A stretch of DNA of 64,000 nt, taken from assembly GCF_037038585.1 (NCBI RefSeq), contig NC_092541.1, forward strand, positions 9,445 to 73,444, in the 5' to 3' direction. The position numbers and the translations under genes are program-made. This stretch comes from Patagioenas fasciata (Eukaryota > Chordata > Aves > Columbiformes > Columbidae). Shown in pieces: positions 42,094-55,654 of this stretch. The notes under the pieces were generated by a model that worked only from the letters and a program-made list of their open reading frames with translations, made no database searches and had not been told where the DNA came from. Numbering within the stretch: position 1 is the first letter of the stretch; each line of letters starts with the position of its first letter.

Positions 42094-43765
42094 CTCTGGC
42101 ATTCAAAATCCCAGGATGGCGCCTGGGATCCCTGTCGGGTCCCTCAAACGCGATGAGACCCCGGGATCGTCTGACAGGCACAATGCAAGCCTCCCGACCT
42201 GCAATACAACACTGACACTGCTTAAAAACTTCAAGATGCTGGGAAGAAGTGCCAGTCCCTTAGACTGGAGGGGTACAGAGCAGAGCTGCTGATGCAGCCC
42301 AGAACTACACCATAAAACACAACTGAGCAGAAACATCCAAAATGCAAAAACCATTCACACTTTCAGGTACTGATACAATAAAACTGGGACCCAATTGGCG
42401 CTACGCCAATTGGCTCTGGCGTTCAAAATCCCGGGATGGCGCCCGGGATCCCTGTCAAATCCCTCAAACGCGATGAGACCCCGGGATCGTCTGACAGGCA
42501 CAACGCAAGCCTCCCGACCTGCAATACAACACTGACACTACTTAAAAACTTCAAGATGCTGGGAAGAAGTGCCAGTCCCTTAGACTGGAGGGGTACAGAG
42601 CAGAGCTGCCGATGCAGCCCAGAACTACACCATAAAACACAACTGAGCAGAAACATCCAAAATGCAAAAACCATTCACACTTTCAACTACTGATACAAGA
42701 AAACCGGGACCCGATTGGCACTACGCCAACTGGCACCGGCGTTCCGGATCCCGGGATGGCGCCCGGGATCCCTGTCGGGTCCGTCAAGCGCGACGAGACC
42801 CCGGGACCGTCTGACGGGCACGATGCAAGCCTCCCGACCTGCAACACAACACTGACACGAGGCTGGAGCTGCCCTGCCCGGGACACGCTGGCATCGCACT
42901 GTGAAGTTCCCTGGACCCTTCGCCTGCCCAAAAGGGACTGTTCCTGGAGCACCCTTGCCCCAAAGAGAACTTTACCCCCCTCCCTGCAGTTCCCAACCCC
43001 TTCCCAGCCCCCCAGCCTCCACTTATCTTTCAGAGGGCCAAGAGACTGAATCCATCTTCAACAGAGGAAAACACCACATGTGCCGATGGAGATCTTCCTG
43101 CATCGCCGGGTTCCTCCTCGACATCTGCAATAACACAAGAAAACACACGCTCACTAAGCAGAGCGAGCACACAATATAAAGGCACAAGGCACATCTTCGC
43201 TCTGACACCACGCACCCACCCACCTGCTTACGGCGCTCTGCTCGGCTCTTCCGTCGCTCTTTCGTGCCATGTTGTCCCTCTGCATCTGAAATCAAGGTAT
43301 TCAACAAGTCACCCAAATGCTCATCAACAGCTTGACCATTCCACAGGTCTGCTTTCTATTCAGGAATCCCACCCGACACACTAATTGAGTCCCTAAAACA
43401 CTGGGGAAGGGACTGCCAGCTCCCCTGCCCACAGCTACTGCATCCCAGATGACCGCACAACCTTTGCCTACACAATTGAATCTGTCAACAGATTAACCCT
43501 GGACTCCTAGAGTTCTCTCCACCCGCCCCTGACTCCACACCGCCGGGCAGAGCAGCTCCGAGCCGAACGTGCGCGTGCGCAGACAAACGCGCCACAGAAC
43601 GCTATGGACGACACGACCGCAACGGCACCGAAAACGCTCCGCAACGACAGCGACGCCAAAACCAGAGACGGCATCAATCCAAATGCCCTGCAGGGAGGCA
43701 GTGATGAGGCAAGGAGCCTCTTCTGCAACCCCAGGAAAAAGGAGCTGAACATCATGGCCCCTTAT

Positions 43766-44903
43766 GAGACGGCGGCTCTGGCGCGCACGCACGCACGCAG
43801 AGACGGCGGCTCTGGCGCGCACGCACGCACGCAGAGACGGCGGCTCTGGCGCGCACGCACGCACGCAGAGACGGCGGCTCTGGCGCGCACGCACGCACGC
43901 AGAGACGGCGGCTCTGGCGCGCACGCACGCACGCAGAGACGGCGGCTCTGGCGCGCACGCACGCACGCAGAGACGGCGGCTCTGGCGCGCACGCACGCAC
44001 GCAGAGACGGCGGCTCTGGCGCGCACGCACGCACGCAGAGACGGCGGCTCTGGCGCGCACGCACGCACGCAGAGACGGCGGCTCTGGCGCGCACGCACGC
44101 ACGCAGAGACGGCGGCTCTGGCGCGCACGCACGCACGCAGAGACGGCGGCTCTGGCGCGCACGCACGCACGCAGAGACGGCGGCTCTGGCGCGCACGCAC
44201 GCACGCAGAGACGGCGGCTCTGGCGCGCACGCACGCACGCAGAGACGGCGGCTCTGGCGCGCACGCACGCACGCAGAGACGGCGGCTCTGGCGCGCACGC
44301 ACGCACGCAGAGACGGCGGCTCTGGCGCGCACGCACGCACGCAGAGACGGCGGCTCTGGCGCGCACGCACGCACGCAGAGACGGCGGCTCTGGCGCGCAC
44401 GCACGCACGCAGAGACGGCGGCTCTGGCGCGCACGCACGCACGCAGAGACGGCGGCTCTGGCGCGCACGCACGCACGCAGAGACGGCGGCTCTGGCGCGC
44501 ACGCACGCACGCAGAGACGGCGGCTCTGGCGCGCACGCACGCACGCAGAGACGGCGGCTCTGGCGCGCACGCACGCACGCAGAGACGGCGGCTCTGGCGC
44601 GCACGCACGCACGCAGAGACGGCGGCTCTGGCGCGCACGCACGCACGCAGAGACGGCGGCTCTGGCGCGCACGCACGCACGCAGAGACGGCGGCTCTGGC
44701 GCGCACGCACGCACGCAGAGACGGCGGCTCTGGCGCGCACGCACGCACGCAGAGACGGCGGCTCTGGCGCGCACGCACGCACGCAGAGACGGCGGCTCTG
44801 GCGCGCACGCACGCACGCAGAGACGGCGGCTCTGGCGCGCACGCACGCACGCAGAGACGGCGGCTCTGGCGCGCACGCACGCACGCAGAGACGGCGGCGC
44901 TAC
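43766..44903. repeat. 34-bp minisatellite, 33 identical copies
   Basis: Thirty-three full copies run from 43766 to 44887, all identical by eye. They differ from the distal array's unit at two fixed positions (GGCG for GGGG, and ACGCACGCA for ACGCCCGCA). Long frames on both strands (up to 499 codons on minus) are repeat artefacts. Confidence 0.95.
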
Positions 44904-46129
44904 TTAAAAACTTCAAGATGCTGGGAAGAAGTGCCAGTCCCTTAGACTGGAGGGGTACAGAGCAGAGCTGCCGATGCAGTCCAGAATGACACCATAAAAC
45001 ACAACTGAGCAGAAACATCCAAAACGCAAAAACCATCCACGCTTTCAGCTGCTGATACAAGAAAACCGGGACCCGATTGGCGCTACGCCAACTGGCACCG
45101 GCGTTCCGGATCCCGGGATGGCGCCCGGGATCCCTGTCGGGTCCCTCAAGCGCGACGAGACCCCGGGATCCTCTGACAGGCACGATGCAAGCCTCCCGAC
45201 CTGCAATACAACACTGACACGAGGCTGGAGCTGCCCTGCCCGGGACACGCTGGCATCGCACTGTGAAGTTCCCTGGACCCTTCGCCTGCCCAAAAGGGAC
45301 TGTTCCTGGAGCACCCTTGCCCCAAAGAGAACTTTACCCCCCTCCCTGCAGTTCCCAACCCCTTCCCAGCCCCCCAGCCTCCACTTATCTTTCAGAGGGC
45401 CAAGAGACTGAATCCATCTTCAACAGAGGAAAACACCACATGTGCCGATGGAGATCTTCCTGCATCGCCGGGTTCCTCCTCGACATCTGCAATAACACAA
45501 GAAAACACACGCTCACTAAGCAGAGCGAGCACACAATATAAAGGCACAAGGCACATCTTCGCTCTGACACCACGCACCCACCCACCTGCTTACGGCGCTC
45601 TGCTCGGCTCTTCCGTCGCTCTTTCGTGCCAGGTTGTCTCTCTGCATCTGAAATCAAGGTATTCAACAAGTCACCCAAATGCTCATCAACAGCTTGACCA
45701 TTCCACAGGTCTGCTTTCTATTCAGGAATCCCACCCGACACTCTAATTGAGTCCCTAAAACACTGGGGAAGGGACTGCCAGCTCCCCTGCCCACAGCTAC
45801 TGCATCCCAGATGACCGCACAACCTTTGCCTACACAATTGAATCTGTCAACAGATTAACCCTGGACTCCTAGAGCTCAGTCCACCCGCCCCTGACTCCAC
45901 ACCGCCGGGCAGAGCAGCTCCGAGCCGAACATGCACGTGCGCAGACAAACGCGCCACGGAACGCTATGGACGACACGACCGCAATGGCACCGAAAACGCT
46001 CCGCAACGACAGCGACGCCAAAACCAGAGACGGCATCGATCAAAACGCCCTGCAGGGAGGCAGTGATGAGGCAAGGAGCCTCTTCTGCAGCCCCACGAAA
46101 AAGGAGCCCAACGTCACGGTCCCTTATGA

Positions 46130-46307
46130 GACGGCGGCACTGGTGTACACACACACGCAGAGACGGCGGCACTGGCGCACACACACAGAGGAGACGGCGG
46201 CACTGGCGCACACACACGCAGAGAGAGACGGCGGCACCGGCGCACACACACGCAGAGAGAGACGGCGGCACCGGCGCACACACACGCAGAGAGAGACGGC
46301 GGCACGA
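46130..46307. repeat. GAGACGGCGG minisatellite, proximal unit 3
   Basis: About six copies with variable tails; the last three carry GCAGAGA and CACCGG in place of CACTGG. Counterpart of 19146-19352. Confidence 0.8.
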
Positions 46308-48218
46308 CCTAAGAACTTCTTCCCAGCATCTTGAAGTGCCAGTCCCTGGGACTGGAGGGTAGAGAGCAGAGCTGCTGAAGCAGCCCAGAATGACACCATA
46401 AATCACAACTGACCAGAAACGTCCAAAATGCAAGCACCGTCCACGCTTTTGGCTGATGATACAATAATCCAGCACCCGACTGGCACTACGCCAATTAACA
46501 CCAGCATTCCGGATCCCGGGATGGCACCTGAGAGGCCCGTTGGGCCCCCGGAGCGCAGCGAGACCCCGGGATCGTCTGACAGGCGCTAGGCAGGCTTCCC
46601 GAACTACACGACAATGCAGACGTAGGCTGGAGCTGCCCTGCCCGGCACGTGCTGGCGTCGCGCTGTAAAGTTCCCTGGGCCCTTTACCCACCCAAAGGGG
46701 ACTTTTCCTGGACAGCCCTTTCCCTTATCGGAACTTTACCCCCAGCCCTGCGATTCCCGGCCCCTTCCCGGCCCCCGTGCCTCCACTTATCTTTCAGAGG
46801 GCCGAGGGATCGAATCCACCTTCGACAGAGCAAACACCACGTGTGCTAACGGAGATGTTCCTGCATCGCCCGGGTCCTCTTCAACATCTACGGTAACACA
46901 GGAAAACGCACGCTCACTAAGCCGTGCCAGCATACCGTATTGCGGGGTAAACGCCGACTCCTCCCGCGACACCCACCTCCTAAGTTCCTCGGCGTTCCGT
47001 TCGGCGCGTCGTGTCACGGGTGCGGTCACAAACCCTCGTCGCTCGTAACGCCTAAGACAGCGAGAAACGAAAGAACTGTAGGGCTTGGAGCGAGTCCCCA
47101 GCCCCACGCTCCTCCTCGCCCATACCCCGGCTCACCAGAAACGTTCCTCCGAGTCCAAAGGGCCCAAAAGGAGCCTGCAAAACAAGAAGGAAACGCTGAA
47201 CCGAGTCACCACGCGACACCGGGCTCCTCGACACCCGCCGCCGCCTCACCTTCTCGGCTGCTGGTCGGCGTGCGGCTTCGCCCCTCCGAGCCGGTCTGCG
47301 GCACCTGCGAAAACAAAGGCACCTGCTCAGACACTACCTGAAAACAGCCTGCCCACAGACAATTCCATCTCCTGCTCCTTTACCTTGGCCGCTCGCCCGC
47401 CTGGCCGCCCTTGCTTTTGACTGCAACGCTGTTGACCACAGAGGTTCAGCTGCCGCCTGTAAAACACAACCAAAGGACGCTCACACCTGCACTGGCAACA
47501 CGGGACCTGAAACGAGCTGCTGCTCTGGCCAAACACTCGTTCCTCACCTTGCCCGAGGAGCTGCGGTGCCGATACCCAGCTTTCCTCTTCGCTTCGCACC
47601 TGTAAAACAGACAAACAACCAAACTTAGATAAAGACAGAGGGCACATCTTCCCTCTGACACCACGCACCGACCCACCTGCTTACGGCGCTCTGCTCGGCT
47701 CTTCCGTCGCTCTTTCGTGCCAGGTTGTGCCTCTGCATCTGAAATCAAGGTATTCAACAAGTCACTCAGATGCTCATCAGCAGCTTGACCATTCCACAGG
47801 TCTGCTTTCTATTCAGGAATCCCACCTGAAGCTCTAATTGAGTCCCTAAAACACTGGGGAAGGGACTGCCAGCTCCCCTGCCCACAGCTACTGCATCCCA
47901 GGTGACCGCACAACCTTTGCCTACACAATTGAATCTGTCAACAGATTAACCCTGGACTCCTAGAGTTCTCTCCACCCGCCCCTGACTCCACACCGCCGGG
48001 CAGAGCAGCTCCGAGCCGAACGTGCGCGTGCGCAGACAAACGCACCACGGAACGCTATGGACGACACGACCGCAACGGCACCGAAAACGCTCTGCAACGA
48101 CAGTGACCCGAAACCAGACATGGCACCAATCAAAACGCCCTGCAGGGAGGCAGTGATGAGGCAAGGAGCCTCTTCCGCAGCCCCACGAAAAAGGAGCCCA
48201 ACGTCACGGCCCCTTACG

Positions 48219-48329
48219 AGACGGCGGCACTGGCGCACACACACACGCAGAGACGGCGGCACTGGCGCACACACACGCAGAGGAGACGGCGGCACTGGCG
48301 CACACACACGCAGAGGAGACGGCGGCACG
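48219..48329. repeat. GAGACGGCGG minisatellite, proximal unit 4
   Basis: Three to four copies, counterpart of 21263-21379. Confidence 0.8.
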
Positions 48330-50249
48330 ACCTAAAAACTTCTTCCCAGCATCTTGAAGTGCCAGTCCCTGGGACTGGAGGGGTAGAGAGCAGAGCTGCT
48401 GATGCAGCCCAGATTGACACCATAAATCACAACTGACCACAAACATCCAAAACGCAAGAACCACCCACGCTTTTGGCTGATGATACAATAATCCAGCACC
48501 CGATTGGCTCTACGCCAATTAACACCGGCATTCCGGATCCCGGGATGGCACCTGAGAGGCCCGTTGGGCCCCCGGAGCGCAGCGAGACCCCGGGATCGTC
48601 TGACAGGCGCTAGGCAGGCTTCCCGAACTACACGACAACGCAGACGCAGGCTGGAGCTGCCCTGCCCGGCACGTGCTGGCGTCGCGCTGTAAAGTTCCCT
48701 GGGCCCTTTACCCACCCAAAGGGGACTTTTCCTGGACAGCCCTTTCCCTCATCAGAACTTTACCCCCCTCCCTGCGATTCCCGGCCCCTTCCCAGCCCCC
48801 GTGCCTCCACTTATCTTTCAGAGGGTTGTGGGACCAAATCCACCTTCGACAGAGCAAACGCCACGTGCGCTAACGGAGATGTTCCTGCATTGCCGGGGTC
48901 CTCTTCAACATCTACGGTAACACGAGAAAACACACGCTCACTAAGCCGTGCCAGCACACGGTATCGCGGGGTAAACGCCGACTCCTCCCGCAACACCCAC
49001 CTCCTCCTAAGATCCTCGGCGTTCCGTTCGGCGCGTCGTGTCACGGGTGCGGTCACAAACCCTCATCGCTCGTTACGCCTAAGACAGCGAGAAACAAAAG
49101 AACTGTAGGGCTTGGAGCGAGTCCCCAGCCCCACGCTCCTCCTCGCCCATACCCCGGCTCACCAGAAACGCTCCTCCGAGTCCAAAGGGCCCAAAAGGAG
49201 CCTGCAAAACAAGAAGGAAACGCTGAACCGAGTCACCACGCGACACCGGGCTCCTCGACACCCGCCGCCGCCTCACCTTCTCGGCTGCTGACCGGCGTGC
49301 GGCTTCGCCCCTCCAAGCCGGTCCGCGGCACCTGCGAAAACAAAGGCACCCGCTCGGACGCTGCTCAAAAACAGCCCGCCCGTAGACGGGCCCGTCTACC
49401 GCTCCTTTACCTTGGCCGCTCGCCCACCTGCCTGCCCACCCTTGCTTTTGACTGCAACGCTGTTGACCACAGAGGTTCAGCTGCCGCCTGTAAAACACAA
49501 CCCAATGACGCTCACACCTGCACTGGCAACACGGGACCTGAAATGAGCTGCTGCTTCGGCCCGACGCTCATTGTTCGCCTTGCCCGAGGACCTGCGGTGC
49601 TAATACCCAGGTTTCCTCTTCACTTCTATGAAAGAGACAAATGACCAAACTTACATAGAGCCACACGGCACATCTTCCCGCTGGCACCACGCACCGACCC
49701 ACCTGCTTATGACGCGCTGCTCGCCTCTTCTGTTGCTCTTTCGTACCAAGTCATCCCTCTACCTCTGAAAACAAGGTATTCAACAAGTCACCCAGACGCT
49801 CATCAAGCGCTTGACCATTCCACAGGTTTGCTTTCTATTCAGGAATCCCACCCGACACTCTAATTGAGTCCCTAAAACACTGGGGAAGGGACTGCCAGCT
49901 CCCCTGCCCACAGCTACTGCATCCCAGATGACCGCACAACCTTTGCCTACGCAATTTGATCTGTCAACAGATTAACCGTGGACTCCTAGAGCTCACTCCA
50001 CCCGCCCCTGACTCCACACCGCCGGGCAGAGCAGCTCCGAGCCAAACGTGCACGTGCGCAGACAAACGCGCCACAGAACGCTATGGACGACACGACCGCA
50101 ACGGCACCGAAAACGCTCTGCAACGACAGTGACCCGAAACCAGAGACGGCATCAATCCAAATGCCCTGCAGGGAGGCAGTGATGAGGCATTGAGCCTCTT
50201 CTGCAGCCCCACGAAAAAGAAAAGGGAGCCGAACGTCACGGCCCCTTAC

Positions 50250-50860
50250 GAGACGGCGGCTCTGGCGCGCACACACGCAGAGGAGACGGCGGCACTGGCG
50301 CACACACACGCAGAGGAGACGGCGGCACTGGCGCACACACACGCAGAGGAGACGGCGGCACTGGCGCACACACACGCAGAGGAGACGGCGGCACTGGCGC
50401 ACACACACGCAGAGGAGACGGCGGCACTGGCGCACACACACGCAGAGGAGACGGCGGCACTGGCGCACACACACGCAGAGGAGACGGCGGCACTGGCGCA
50501 CACACACGCAGAGGAGACGGCGGCACTGGCGCACACACACGCAGAGGAGACGGCGGCACTGGCGCACACACACGCAGAGGAGACGGCGGCACTGGCGCAC
50601 ACACACGCAGAGGAGACGGCGGCACTGGCGCACACACACGCAGAGGAGACGGCGGCACTGGCGCACACACACGCAGAGGAGACGGCGGCACTGGCGCGCA
50701 CACACGCAGAGGAGACGGCGGCACTGGCGCGCACACACGCAGAGGAGACGGCGGCACTGGCGCGCACACACGCAGAGGAGACGGCGGCACTGGCGCGCAC
50801 ACACGCAGAGGAGACGGCGGCACTGGCGCGCACACACGCAGAGGAGACGGCGGCACGACC
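50250..50860. repeat. 33-bp minisatellite, 18 copies
   Basis: Eighteen 33-bp copies (GAGACGGCGGCACTGGCG plus CACACACACGCAGAG) run from 50250 to 50843. The last five use CGCGCACACACG. Since 33 is divisible by three, each strand shows three long stop-free frames of fixed 11-residue repeats. These have no known domain and are not called as genes. Confidence 0.9.
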
Positions 50861-51470
50861 TAAGAACTTCTTCCCAGCATCTTGAAGTGCCAGTCCCTGG
50901 GACTGGAGGGGTAGAGAGCAGAGCTGCTGATGCAGCCCAGATTGACACCATAAGTCACAACTGACCAGAAACGTCCAAAATGCAAGCACCGTCCACGCTT
51001 TTGGCTGATGATACAAGAATCCAGCACCCGACTGGCACTACGCCAATTAACACCGGCATTCCGGATCCCGGGATGGCACCTGAGAGGCCCGTTGGGCCCC
51101 CGGAGCGCAGCGAGACCCCGGGATCGTCTGGCAGACGCAGGTTAGAGCTGCCCTGCCCGGCACGTGCTGGCATCGCGCTGTAAAGTTCCCTGGCCCCTTT
51201 ACCCACCCAAAGGGGACTTTTCCTGGACAGCCCTTTCCCTCATCAGAACTTTACCCGCCTCCCTGCGATTCCCGGCCCCTGTGCCTCCACTTATCTTTCA
51301 GAGAGCCGAGGGACGGAATCCACCTTCCACAGAGGAAAACGCCACGTGCACTAACAGGGATCTTCTCGCAGTTGTCGCTTTCTCCATCGTCGCCTACGGT
51401 AAGGAAAGCGAGGACACGCATGCTATAGAGCGCCCAAATAATATTTATCCGTAGTAGCCTACGGTTCATT

Positions 51471-53243
51471 GCTCACCTTGGCTGAGTTCTGGGAGGTACA
51501 TTTGAATGATCCACCGGGGATCGCCGCACGCTGCAAAGGTTCTGGAGACGAGATGCTTCTCCAGGAGAAGAGATTATATTAACAACTATTAATACAGCAA
51601 TACAAACCGAAAAACAACACTCCATCTCCATCGTGGTCAGGAGTTTTGGGAAAATGCAAAGCACCTGGAAATGAATCAACAAATGAAACATAATGAGAAA
51701 CAACTCTTCTACTACAGCTATTGTTAAACCTTCGCTGTCCCTGAAGCTCTTACGTCAAACAGGCACCTCTGCTTGTCCAAAGACATCTGCCCACTTAGAT
51801 TAAACGTCTCAAAAGCTGCTGGCTGCTGAAGGAGCAGCAGAGAACCACCACCCAAGCTGCCCTGGAGCAGAGAGAGCTCCCTGCCCAGGGACCGGGGCTC
51901 AAATACCCAGGGCTCCGCCCACCCCTTCCCACAAACCCCTGGGAAAGGGGCGGGGTCATTCACCCCAGACCCCCTCACCACCCTTACCAAATTACCTGGA
52001 ATCTCCCTGAAAATGACAGTGCCTGCACTTTATTGCTGCTATTGCAGCTACAATGAGATTGAGTATGGATTTCAACTTAGTTTTTCTAGGGAGCAAATAG
52101 AAAGTGAAATACCACCACCAGCACTCCAGCATCTTCATTGTAGTCAGGAATTTCAGGAAAACGCAAAGGACCTGGAATTGAATCAACAAATGAAAAATAA
52201 TGACAAACAACCTTTCTACTACAACTGCTACTGAACCTTTGCTGCTCCTGAAGCTCTTACGTCAAACAGACACCTCCGCTTGTCCAAAGACATCTGCCCA
52301 TTTGGATTAAACAGCTCAAAAGCTGCTGGCTGCTGAAGGAGCAGCAGAGAACCACCACTGAAGAGGCTCTGGAGCAGAATGAGCTCCCTGCCCGGGGACC
52401 GGGGCTCAAATACCCAGGGCTCCGCCCACCCCTTCCCACAAACCCCTGGGAAAGGGGCAGGGTCATTCACCCCAGACCCCCTCACCACCCTTACCAAATT
52501 ACCTGGAATCTCCCTGAAAATGACAGCACCTGCACTTTATTGCTGCTATTGCAGCTACAATGAGACCGAGTATGGATCTCAACTTAGATTTTCTAGGGAG
52601 CAAATAGAAAGTGAAATACCACCACCAGCACTCCAGCATCTTCATTGTAGTCAGGAATTTCAGGAAAATGCAAAGGACCTGGAATTGAATCAACAAATGA
52701 AAAATAATAACAAACAACCTTTCTACTACAACTGCTACTGAACCTTTGCTGCTCCTGAAGCTCTTACGTCAAACAGACACCTCCGCTTGTCCAAAGACAT
52801 CTACCCACTTAGATTAAACATCTCAAAAGCTGCTGAAGGAGCAGCAGAGAACCACCACCCAAGAGGCTCTGGAGCAGAATGAGCTCCCTGCCCGGGGACC
52901 GGGGCTCAAATACCCAGGGCTCCGCCCACCCCTTCCCACAAACCCCTGGGAAAGGGGCGGGGTCATTCACCCCAGACCCCCTCACCACCCTTACCAAATT
53001 ACCTGGAATCTCCCTGAAAATGACAGCACCTGCACTTTATTGCTGCTATTGCAGCTACAATGAGACCGAGTATGGATCTCAACTTAGATTTTCTAGGGAG
53101 CAAATAGAAAGTGAAATACCACCACCAGCACTCCAGCATCTTCATTGTAGTCAGGAATTTCAGGAAAATGCAAAGCACCTGGAATTGAATCAACAAATGA
53201 AAAATAATGACAAACAACCTTTCTACTACAACTGCTACTGAAC
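51471..53243. repeat. Tandem 0.5-kb units, proximal block
   Basis: Three units marked by GCTCTTACGTCAAAC near 51747, 52253 and 52760, counterpart of 24300-26236. GC boxes (GGGGCGGGGTCA, CTCCGCCCACCCC) and minus-strand AATAAAG recur in each. Confidence 0.85.
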
Positions 53244-54870
53244 CTCGCGGGGCGAGTTTGAGTCCACCCGCTCCTGACTCTACACCTCCGGGCAGAGCAG
53301 CTCCGAGCTGAATGCGCACACGTGCAGTTGCGTTGTCCATAGCGTTCTGTGGAGCAACTGCAACGGCACCAAAAACGCTCCACAACAAAAACAACTCCAA
53401 ACCAGAAACGCCGACGACGAAAACCTGCAGGGCAGCAGTGGTGAGGCGAGGAGCCTCTACTGCAACCCCAGGAAAAATAAAGAGCTGAACGTCACGGCCC
53501 CTTATGAGACGACGGCACTGGCGCAAACACACAGACGCGGCACAAACACGAGAAGCTCCTGCAAGACTTCAAAACTTCAAGATGCTGGGAAGAAGTGCCA
53601 GTCCCTGAGATCGGATGGGTAGAGAGCAGAGCTGCTGAAGCAGCCCAGAACTATACTGTAAAACACAACTGACCAGAAACATCCAAGATGCAAGAACCAT
53701 GCACCCTTTCAGCTGCTGATACAAGAACACCAGCACCCACTTGGCCCTATGCCAACTGGCACCGGCATTCCAGATCCCGGGATACCACTTGAAATGCCCG
53801 TCGTGCCCCTCGAGCACAACGAGACCCCGGGATCGTCTGACAGGCGCAAGGCAGGCTTCCCGAACCACACGACAACAGACGCAGGCTGGAGCTGCCCTGC
53901 CCGGCACACGCTGGCATCGCACTGTAACCTCCCCTGACCCCTAACCCTCCCCAAAGCGTACTGTTCCTAGACTGCCCTTTTCTGTCTGAGAAGTTCAAAC
54001 CCACCCTGCAATTCCCAGCCCCTTCCCAGCCCTCGTGCCTCCGCTTAACTTGTAGAGTGCCGAGGGACCGAATCCATCTTCGACAGAGGAAAACACAACA
54101 TGGGCTAACAGGGATCTTCCTGCAGTTGTCACTTTCTCCATCAGCACCTACAATAAGAAAAGCGAGGACACACACACTATTGAGCACCCAAATAATATTT
54201 ATTGGTAGCAGCCTACGATTCGTTGCTCACCTTGGCTGAGTTCTGGGAGGTACATTTGAACGATCTACCGAGGGCCACTGTACGCTACAAAGGTTCTGGA
54301 GACAAGACGCTCTTTCAGAATCAACAACTATTACTACAGTAATACAAACCAAAAAACAACACTCCATCTTCAGTGTAGTCAGGAATTCTGGGAAAATGCA
54401 AAGCACCTAGAATTGAATCAACAAATGAAACATAATGACAAACATACTTTCTACCACAGCTGCTACTGAACCTTCACTGCTCCTGAAGCTCTTACCTCAA
54501 ACGGACACCTCCGCTTCTCCAAAGACGTCTGCTCACGCAGATTAAACGGCTCAAAAGCTGCCGACTGCTGAAGGAGCAGCAGAGAACCAGCACCAAAGCA
54601 GCTCTGGAGCAGAATGAGCTCCCTGCCCGGGGGAATGGGGCTCAAATACCCTGAGCCCCGCCCACCTCCTTCCCACAATCCCCTGGGAAAGGGGAGGGGT
54701 CCATCACCCCAGACCCCCTCACCACCCTTATCAAATCAGCTGGAATCTCACCGGAAATGACAGCACCTGCGCTTTATTGATGCTGTTGCACTTGCAACGG
54801 GACTGAGAACAGGTTTCAACTTAGATTTTCTAGGAAGTTGATAGAAAATGAGATACAATAATTATATTCC
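53244..54870. repeat. Diverged, older monomer of the subtelomeric unit
   Basis: It carries the landmarks of the 2.1-kb unit in order (CCTGACTCTACACCTCCGGG, ACGTCACGGCCCCTTATGAG, GTGCCAGTCCCTGAGA, a CCCGGGAT segment) and then one 0.5-kb unit. All are clearly more diverged than the array copies, and only a trace of the minisatellite is left (ACGACGGCACTGGCGC). It marks the inner edge of the repeats. Confidence 0.75.
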
Positions 54871-54903
54871 TAATAAAATTGTGTATTGAAATTTCCAATA
54901 AAA

Positions 54904-55650
54904 AGGGTCAGAGCTCAGTGTCAAATGGCAGAGGTCAGCGGTCAAGGGTCTGAGGTCAACAGTCATATGTCAAGGATCAAAAGTCAAGGGTCATAGCTCA
55001 AAGGTCAGATGTTGATGATCAGGGGGTCAGACTCAAAATGCAGGGGTCAAAAGTCTAGTGTCAGAAGTCCAAGGTCAAAGGTGAAGGGTCAAGGGTCAAA
55101 CGTCAGGGGCAGAGGGCAAAGGTCAGAGCTCAAAGTTCAGAGTCAAGGGTCAAAGGATGGAGATCAAGGGCCAGGGTTCAGGAGTCAGAGGTTGAAGGTA
55201 AATAGGTCAAAGGTCATGAAGTCAAATGGCAAGGGTCCTGGGTCATATGCTGGGGGTCAAAGGTCAAGGGTCAGGGTGCAGAGGTCAAATGTTTGGATAA
55301 AAGGTCAAATGGGGGTCAAGGGTCAATTGTCGGGGGTCAAAGGCGAGTGATCAAAGGCCAAGGGTCGGAGGTGATGCGGTCAAGGGTCGGGGTCGAGGGG
55401 TCAGGGGTCAGAGGTCGGACGTCGACTGTCAGGCGTCAAAAGGCAATGGCAGAAGGTCAGAGGTCAGGGGTCAGAGGTCAGAAGGCAAAGGTTGGGGGTC
55501 GAGGTCAAAGGACAGAGGTCAAAGGTCGTGACCAAAATAGAAATGTCAGGTCAAAGATCAGAGGTGATGGGTCGGGTGAAGGGTCAGATGTCAAGGGTCA
55601 AAGGTTAAAGATCAGCGATCAGAGGTCAAGGAGTCAAGAGTCAAGGCTCA
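54904..55650. repeat. Degenerate GGTCA array (nuclear-receptor half-sites)
   Basis: Dozens of AGGTCA/GGGTCA words at short irregular spacing, often in direct repeats. Examples are a perfect DR1 AGGTCAAAGGTCA at 55204-55216 and GGGTCAAAGGTCA at 55254-55266. Nearly all lie on the plus strand. AGGTCA is the half-site of RXR, HNF4 and COUP-TF type receptors. Open frames across it are low-complexity and not genes. Confidence 0.8.
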
Positions 55651-55654
55651 TAAG

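Larger units (their letters stand above)
41300..51470. repeat. Tandem array of about 2.1-kb units, proximal block
   Basis: Five units are marked by TGGACTCCTAGAG at 41497, 43500, 45862, 47953 and 49979, with periods 2003, 2362, 2091 and 2026. The long second period reflects the larger 34-bp array. Unit order matches the distal array one to one. Confidence 0.9.
40076..53243. repeat. Proximal copy of the 13-kb subtelomeric block
   Basis: It repeats 13.1-26.2 kb in the same orientation and order: one 348-bp-type unit, the CpG segment, five 2.1-kb units and the 0.5-kb units. Similarity is high by eye over most of its length. About 300 bases of the distal copy (13300-13600) are missing or rearranged near 40270-40370. 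Array lengths differ between copies. Confidence 0.9.
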
